Origin: Candidatus Sumerlaeota bacterium
GTDB taxonomy: Bacteria; Sumerlaeota; Sumerlaeia; MVZB01; JAJFLK01
Assembly (NCBI GenBank): GCA_021772735.1
Contig: JAJFLK010000201.1
Coordinates: 1 to 10,194, forward strand
Length of the DNA: 10,194 nt
Direction of reading: 5' to 3'
The notes under the pieces are model-generated. The model did no database searches. It was not told where the DNA came from and worked only from the letters and a program-made list of their open reading frames with translations. Numbering within the stretch: position 1 is the first letter of the stretch; the number at the start of each line of letters is the position of its first letter. Shown here piece by piece: positions 7,235 through 10,194 of the stretch. Made by a program: the position numbers and the translations under genes.

Positions 7235-7475
7235 GTTTTCCTGGTTCCACAAACTCTTCAGACTGTGGCACGGCAAGGGCTCGCGCCGCATTCGCACCGC
7301 GATTAGACCGCAGGCGGACGAATCAGAACCCTCGATTTTACATGGAATTTGCCGGAGTTTAGGCGGGGTTATCCATTGATTGCCGAGAGTGCTCCGGCGC
7401 GAACCGGGCACAGCCGCACGGGCAGGCGATACGAGGAACGAGGAGAAAGCTGAAGAAGCAGAGAAAACAGAAAAA
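7235..7475. other. Intergenic region with purine-rich tract
   Basis: No gene is supported here. The plus strand is strongly purine-rich from 7440 to 7475 (32 of 36 bases); on the minus strand this is a pyrimidine run right after the stop of the hypothetical gene, beginning TAATTTTTCTGTTTTCTC. There is no stem before it, so it is not a classic terminator, but an unstructured pyrimidine-rich 3' end is possible. TAAAAT on the minus strand (7340-7335) is a weak -10 candidate for the regulator gene, without a good -35 box. Confidence 0.4.
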
Positions 7476-7826
7476 TTAGGCGAAGATGTCGATCATGCGT
7501 CCGCGCGGCTCGTGCGAGAGCGCGAGTGCCGCCGAGCCACGCCCGCGCGATGTCGGCTTATATGATGCCGGTGCACGAGGAATGGGTCTCACGGCCTCAA
7601 CCGTGATAATCGAGGCTGCGCGCCCGCCGGTTCGATCCAACGCGGTTTGCGTTTGCTCGGGTGCGATATCGGCCGGGGAGCGCTCGACCGCAACGTCGAC
7701 GATGCTATCGTTGTTCCCTCTGCCGCCACTGGCGGCGTCACCGCCCTCGCCGAGCTGAAGGCCCAGCTTAAGCGAGCGGAAGGCCACAAAGGCCGAGAAA
7801 CCGGGCTGGAGGGCGATGGACGACAT
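7476..7826 (-). CDS. Hypothetical protein
   Basis: I do not recognise this 116-residue product. Codon third positions in this frame are mostly G or C, above all in the first 40 codons, as in the surrounding real genes; this is the main support. The N-terminal 30 residues are mildly hydrophobic (ALQPGFSAFVAFRSLKLGL) but too broken by charges for a clear signal peptide. A Gly-rich turn and an acidic middle follow, then a basic, Pro-containing C-terminal part ending RGRMIDIFA. The start is uncertain: ATG at 7824-7826, or an in-frame TTG at 7836-7838, neither with a well-spaced ribosome site (GAGG is 14 nt from the ATG). The frame is open upstream to 7880. Overlapping frames on both strands are also open but look poorer. 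It may be a real small protein or the remnant of one. Confidence 0.42.
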   Translation of the reverse strand: MSSIALQPGFSAFVAFRSLKLGLQLGEGGDAASGGRGNNDSIVDVAVERSPADIAPEQTQTALDRTGGRAASIITVEAVRPIPRAPASYKPTSRGRGSAALALSHEPRGRMIDIFA

Positions 7827-7988
7827 ACCGTAAAGCAAAACCTCAGTCTGGAGGAATGCAACTTTAATACCTGAGCGATGTTATCATTTTCGGACATCTG
7901 CCGGTCAAGAAGATTTTTCGCTTCTGGCGTTCAGATTGATGTTCTTTATGGAACCTGAGACGAGATTTGTTGGAACGTTAGGCTCCAA

Positions 7989-8017
7989 TACAGAGCTCGA
8001 TTCTTTGTCTATATAAT
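7989..8017 (+). promoter_or_regulatory. Candidate promoter with consensus TATAAT
   Basis: TATAAT at 8012-8017 matches the sigma70 -10 consensus fully and lies in an AT-rich stretch. At 17-nt spacing the -35 position reads TACAGA, which matches the consensus at only three positions. Transcription would begin near 8024, leaving about 300 nt before the Nudix start, or 44 nt before the small ORF at 8068. Confidence 0.45.
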
Positions 8018-8067
8018 TGTAAATAAAAGAGTTGAGTGAATTCCTATCTCAAGGGCGGTATGTCTGA

Positions 8068-8187
8068 ATGATCAGGAATGAGGGCCATCAGATCGCCAAA
8101 ATAATGTCGAAAAAAACGTCAAGAAATCGACCTGGTCGGCCGAAGCGCCCACGGGCAAACTCCGCTCGAGGCCCGGACGACGTGTAA
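8068..8187 (+). CDS. Possible small basic peptide with AT-hook-like motif
   Basis: An ATG opens 39 codons. The peptide is strongly basic in its second half (MSKKTSRNRPGRPKRPR); RPGRPKRPR resembles the Gly-Arg-Pro core of AT-hook DNA-binding motifs. A consensus -10 box lies upstream, but the ribosome site is poor (AAGGG 12 nt before the ATG), and codon use contains many A/T-ending codons. A second frame that looks more coding takes over after the A7 run at 8110-8116. It may be a real small protein, a decayed gene or chance. Confidence 0.2.
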   Translation: MIRNEGHQIAKIMSKKTSRNRPGRPKRPRANSARGPDDV

Positions 8188-8291
8188 CTCGCTTCATGTC
8201 TCGCAATGCGATGCAATCCGAGGCACAGGTTGGCGGCGGCTGGATCGGCCTTGTCGCCAACTGAGAAGCTCCATAAACTCTCGCGTTTGAT

Positions 8292-8317
8292 CGGGCCGAT
8301 CAGTCATCCTCGGCCCG
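8292..8317 (+). promoter_or_regulatory. Hairpin abutting the ribosome binding site of the Nudix gene
   Basis: CGGGCCGA (8292-8299) pairs perfectly with TCGGCCCG (8310-8317) around a 10-nt loop; T8291 and G8318 can add a wobble pair. The right arm takes the first G of the GGGGA that serves as Shine-Dalgarno for the TTG at 8330. No T run follows, so it is not a terminator; a role in translation or as an operator (the left part is the near-palindrome GATCGGGCCGATC, 8289-8301) is more likely. Confidence 0.45.
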
Positions 8318-8329
8318 GGGAAAAGACTC

Positions 8330-9499
8330 TTGAATCCATTTCGATCACAACTGACCGAAGCCGAGCGGCTCTTGAATTCGGGGATCGCCGGCGTCGTCCG
8401 CGGCACATGGGCTGAAGCCGAGGCGAAGCTCGCCGAAGCCCGCGCCCGGTTTGAGGCCCTGGCGGCGCGGACGGATGATCCCGAATTGCGGGCCGTGCTG
8501 CTCGGCCGGCGGGTGACCTCGCGGGTCGATCGGATCGTCGGTTCAATACGCCGGCAAGCCGGCGTTGAGTATTTCGACGTGCTTGACGAGGAGGGTTTGC
8601 CAACCGTCGAGCGCGTTGCGAGCACAATCGCCCACCTGAACGGAGCCGCACACGCCAGCGTGGTTGTCGTTCTGTTCGATTCCGAAGGCCGGATTCTCTT
8701 GCAGCATCGCGCACCGAATCTCGCGATCTTTCCCGGTCGCAAGACTTTCGCCGCGACGGGCCACGTCGCCGCGGGCCGGACCGCACACGCAGCCGCAATC
8801 GAGGAGATCGAAGAGGAGATCGCCGCGCCCCTGAGCGGCAATGAGATCGACGGGCTCGACCCAGCGTTCAAGAATTGCATCGAGACCCGCGACGGCGAGA
8901 GTTGGCTTTATCTGAGGCCACGGCCCGAAGCTCTTACCGGTCTGGACGCCGAAAACGCCCATGCCGGGTATTTGCGCAGCGTGGAGTTTCTTTTCGTTGA
9001 TGACTTCGAGCTCGCGACTCTGCGCGACGTACTCGCGCGGTGTCTGCCGAGCACAGCGACATCCGAATCTTCTTCGGCGGAAGATGGGATTTTCATCGAC
9101 GTGGACCGGAGCGGTCTTACGGTTTTGCTTTTTACATTCAGTCAAGATAAGCGCGAAGCGCTTGAGGCACTCGTCTCGAAAGTCGAAGAGCGCACGGGGT
9201 TTGCGCGAGGGGTCGCCACGGAAAACGTCGAGCGGCGTAATCTGTTTCTCTACGCGATCAACGACATCGAAGAGCGCCTGATCCAAACCCTGATCGAGAT
9301 CAAACGAGGCTCGGCCGAGCGAGGTTTATCCTGGGCGGACGCCAGTTTTACCACGGGATTTGAGTGGGTGGATCTCGAAGCGCTGGCCGCCAAATTCAAT
9401 GCGAATCCCGGGCGATATACCGACGGGTTCATGCCGTGGCTGGCTGATCCAGATCTTGTGACGCGCATTCGCAGCCGCATAGTGGAGCCTGGCCGGTGA
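8330..9499 (+). CDS. Large divergent Nudix protein (IDI/YfcD-like), 389 residues
   Basis: The start is TTG: a stop lies in frame at 8288-8290, no ATG or GTG occurs between it and the conserved domain, and GGGGA sits 8 nt upstream. Residues 1-75 are helical and Ala/Glu/Arg-rich with no known relative. Residues 79-166 are an IDI/YfcD-style Nudix domain: EYFDVLDEEG (80-89), HLNGAAH (102-108), ILLQHRA (122-128), FPGRKTFAATGHVAAG (134-149) and then the Nudix box. In G144-x5-R150-x7-E158-E159-I-E-E162-E163 the metal-binding glutamates are kept, but the usual Glu (150) and Arg (158) are exchanged and Gly165 is Ala. The segment FEWVDLEALAAKFNANPGRY (344-363) followed by TDGFMPW resembles the end of an IDI-type domain, so about 100 extra residues seem inserted between. 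It should hydrolyse or isomerise a nucleoside or prenyl diphosphate-like substrate, unless the altered box has made it a binding protein. It converges on the glycosyltransferase gene with 7 nt between stops. Confidence 0.85.
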   Translation: MNPFRSQLTEAERLLNSGIAGVVRGTWAEAEAKLAEARARFEALAARTDDPELRAVLLGRRVTSRVDRIVGSIRRQAGVEYFDVLDEEGLPTVERVASTIAHLNGAAHASVVVVLFDSEGRILLQHRAPNLAIFPGRKTFAATGHVAAGRTAHAAAIEEIEEEIAAPLSGNEIDGLDPAFKNCIETRDGESWLYLRPRPEALTGLDAENAHAGYLRSVEFLFVDDFELATLRDVLARCLPSTATSESSSAEDGIFIDVDRSGLTVLLFTFSQDKREALEALVSKVEERTGFARGVATENVERRNLFLYAINDIEERLIQTLIEIKRGSAERGLSWADASFTTGFEWVDLEALAAKFNANPGRYTDGFMPWLADPDLVTRIRSRIVEPGR

Positions 9500-9506
9500 G
9501 TTGTCG

Positions 9507-10194
9507 CTACTTCCCGAAGCGATCATTGAGATAAAAAACCGGCAGCAGCGCCGCGCCGAGCACGATCGCGAGCAGAGCGATCGGCAAGGCGAACACTCCA
9601 CGCGTCGATAGAAGGTTCAGGCCCCATCGCACCCAGCGTTTGCCGCGCAGAGTCTCCAGCCGGCTCCTCGTGCGCGAGAGCTCGGCCTCCGCTTTTGCAA
9701 GTCGCCGATCGCGTTCTTCGAACGCCAGCCGCGCGGCGATCTTGCCGGGGCGCTCAATCGGATTATCGCAGAAGCCATCAAGCGCATCGATTGAGCGGGC
9801 GGGATCGAAACGCTCGGCTGCGAGCCGATACGCAGCCTCGGCCTGTGGCGTGGGATCGATCGCGCCGCCCAGCAGCCGGACAACAAGTTCGCGCAGCCCT
9901 GTCGCGTCGCCGTCGGCGAGTGTCCAGCCGGCCTCGGCGTCCCGGATCGCGCCGCTCAGCTCTGAGTAATCGTTATAGATCACCGGCAGCCCGGCGGCGA
10001 GATACTGAACCGTGCGGCTCGTCACCGCGAGTTCGCGCTCGGTGTTGCGCGCCATGAGGTCGAGCGCGATGCCGCCCTCGGCGAGCAGGCGCGAGAATTG
10101 CCCGTAGGGCTGCGGGCCGAGCGTGCGGACGCGCGGGTGCTCGCGCAGACGGCCCAGGATCGCGTCGAACTTGCCGCCGGCCACATCGGCATGG
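9507..10194 (-). CDS. Glycosyltransferase C-terminal part with coiled coil and membrane anchor, 5'-truncated by the window edge
   Basis: The frame stays open to the right edge; a GTG at 10182-10184 is internal, preceded by in-frame His-Ala-Asp codons. Numbering from that GTG, residues 18-106 are the nucleotide-sugar-binding Rossmann half of a GT-B (GT1/GT4-like) enzyme: RVRTLGPQPYGQFSRLL (18-34), then SRTVQYLAAGLPVIYND (56-72) and GWTLADGDATGLRELV (86-101). The E-x7-E pair common in GT4 is not evident; Gln60 stands where the second Glu is expected. Residues 147-185 are a charged, probable coiled coil, and 197-218 form a single membrane helix just before the C-terminus, so the catalytic part would sit on the cytoplasmic face. 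Such an enzyme transfers a sugar during glycan or glycolipid synthesis; donor and acceptor cannot be told. The neighbour on the right is unknown, and the Nudix gene converges on it. Confidence 0.82.
   Translation of the reverse strand, partial: HADVAGGKFDAILGRLREHPRVRTLGPQPYGQFSRLLAEGGIALDLMARNTERELAVTSRTVQYLAAGLPVIYNDYSELSGAIRDAEAGWTLADGDATGLRELVVRLLGGAIDPTPQAEAAYRLAAERFDPARSIDALDGFCDNPIERPGKIAARLAFEERDRRLAKAEAELSRTRSRLETLRGKRWVRWGLNLLSTRGVFALPIALLAIVLGAALLPVFYLNDRFGK

Larger units (their letters stand above)
7839..8329. other. AT-richer non-coding or leader region before the Nudix gene
   Basis: Composition changes here: 7850-8070 is clearly poorer in GC than the rest of the window. It contains an imperfect 7-bp hairpin (7970-7988, TTGGAAC with GCTCCAA), a consensus -10 box at 8012-8017, a possible 39-codon ORF, an A7 run and a strong hairpin at 8292-8317. 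No known structured RNA (SRP RNA, tmRNA, RNase P, tRNA) can be recognised. Confidence 0.5.

Noticed and set aside
7235..7411. N-terminal extension of the excisionase-like protein to 7411
   Set aside because: The extra 59 residues look non-coding, and AGGA precedes the internal ATG at 7232-7234.
7629..7638. GGTTCGATCC, like the T-loop of a tRNA
   Set aside because: The flanking bases do not form the T stem and no acceptor or anticodon arm can be drawn.
7486..7897. Alternative ORFs in the same stretch as the hypothetical gene (7486-7758 plus, 7589-7897 minus)
   Set aside because: Low-complexity Ser/Pro/Arg-rich products and no ribosome sites; the 7476-7826 frame has better codon composition.
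8072..8260. 62-codon minus-strand ORF in the leader region
   Set aside because: TTG start without ribosome site and no recognisable content; it overlaps the possible small plus-strand ORF.
8194..9286. Minus-strand ORFs opposite the Nudix gene (8194-8880 and 8543-9286)
   Set aside because: The plus strand carries recognisable Nudix motifs; the minus products have no domain.

Overview
The window is GC-rich, tightly packed bacterial chromosome from an organism with a Gram-negative-type envelope. It carries a type II secretion / type IV pilus-class ATPase and platform pair, an O-antigen ligase-like polymerase and a membrane-linked glycosyltransferase. No rRNA, tRNA, CRISPR array or insertion sequence was found. 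The gene styles would fit the PVC group or a related deep-branching Gram-negative lineage, but nothing in the window fixes the taxon.

Layout. 1-2388 (+): the 3' part of a GspE-type ATPase and a complete GspF-type platform protein, 28 nt apart, closed by a good terminator hairpin. 2389-2619: a leader with repeated GCCGGGCG octamers. 2620-3060 (+): a small two-helix membrane protein. 3129-5090 (-): an O-antigen ligase/polymerase-like protein with a C-terminal TPR-like domain. 5205-6659 (-): an XdhC-MocA fusion for molybdenum cofactor maturation, with a clear sigma70-type promoter. 6881-7234 (-): a small excisionase/MerR-like DNA-binding protein. 7476-7826 (-): a hypothetical protein with coding-like composition. 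7839-8329: an AT-rich stretch with a consensus -10 box, a possible 39-codon small ORF, an A7 run and a hairpin touching the ribosome binding site of the next gene. 8330-9499 (+): a large divergent Nudix protein of the IDI/YfcD type. 9507-10194 (-): the C-terminal part of a glycosyltransferase with a coiled coil and a membrane anchor, running off the right edge.

How the genes work together. GspE and GspF form the motor and inner-membrane platform of a pilus or secretion machine. The O-antigen ligase-like protein and the glycosyltransferase suggest surface-polysaccharide assembly, but they are about 4.4 kb apart and not an operon. The XdhC-MocA fusion serves a molybdenum hydroxylase of the xanthine dehydrogenase family encoded elsewhere. 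I see no single new defence or mobile system. The most unusual items are the Nudix protein, whose conserved E/R pair is swapped and whose domain appears split by an insertion, the unexplained leader in front of it, and the orphan XdhC-MocA fusion with mixed nucleotide-specificity motifs.
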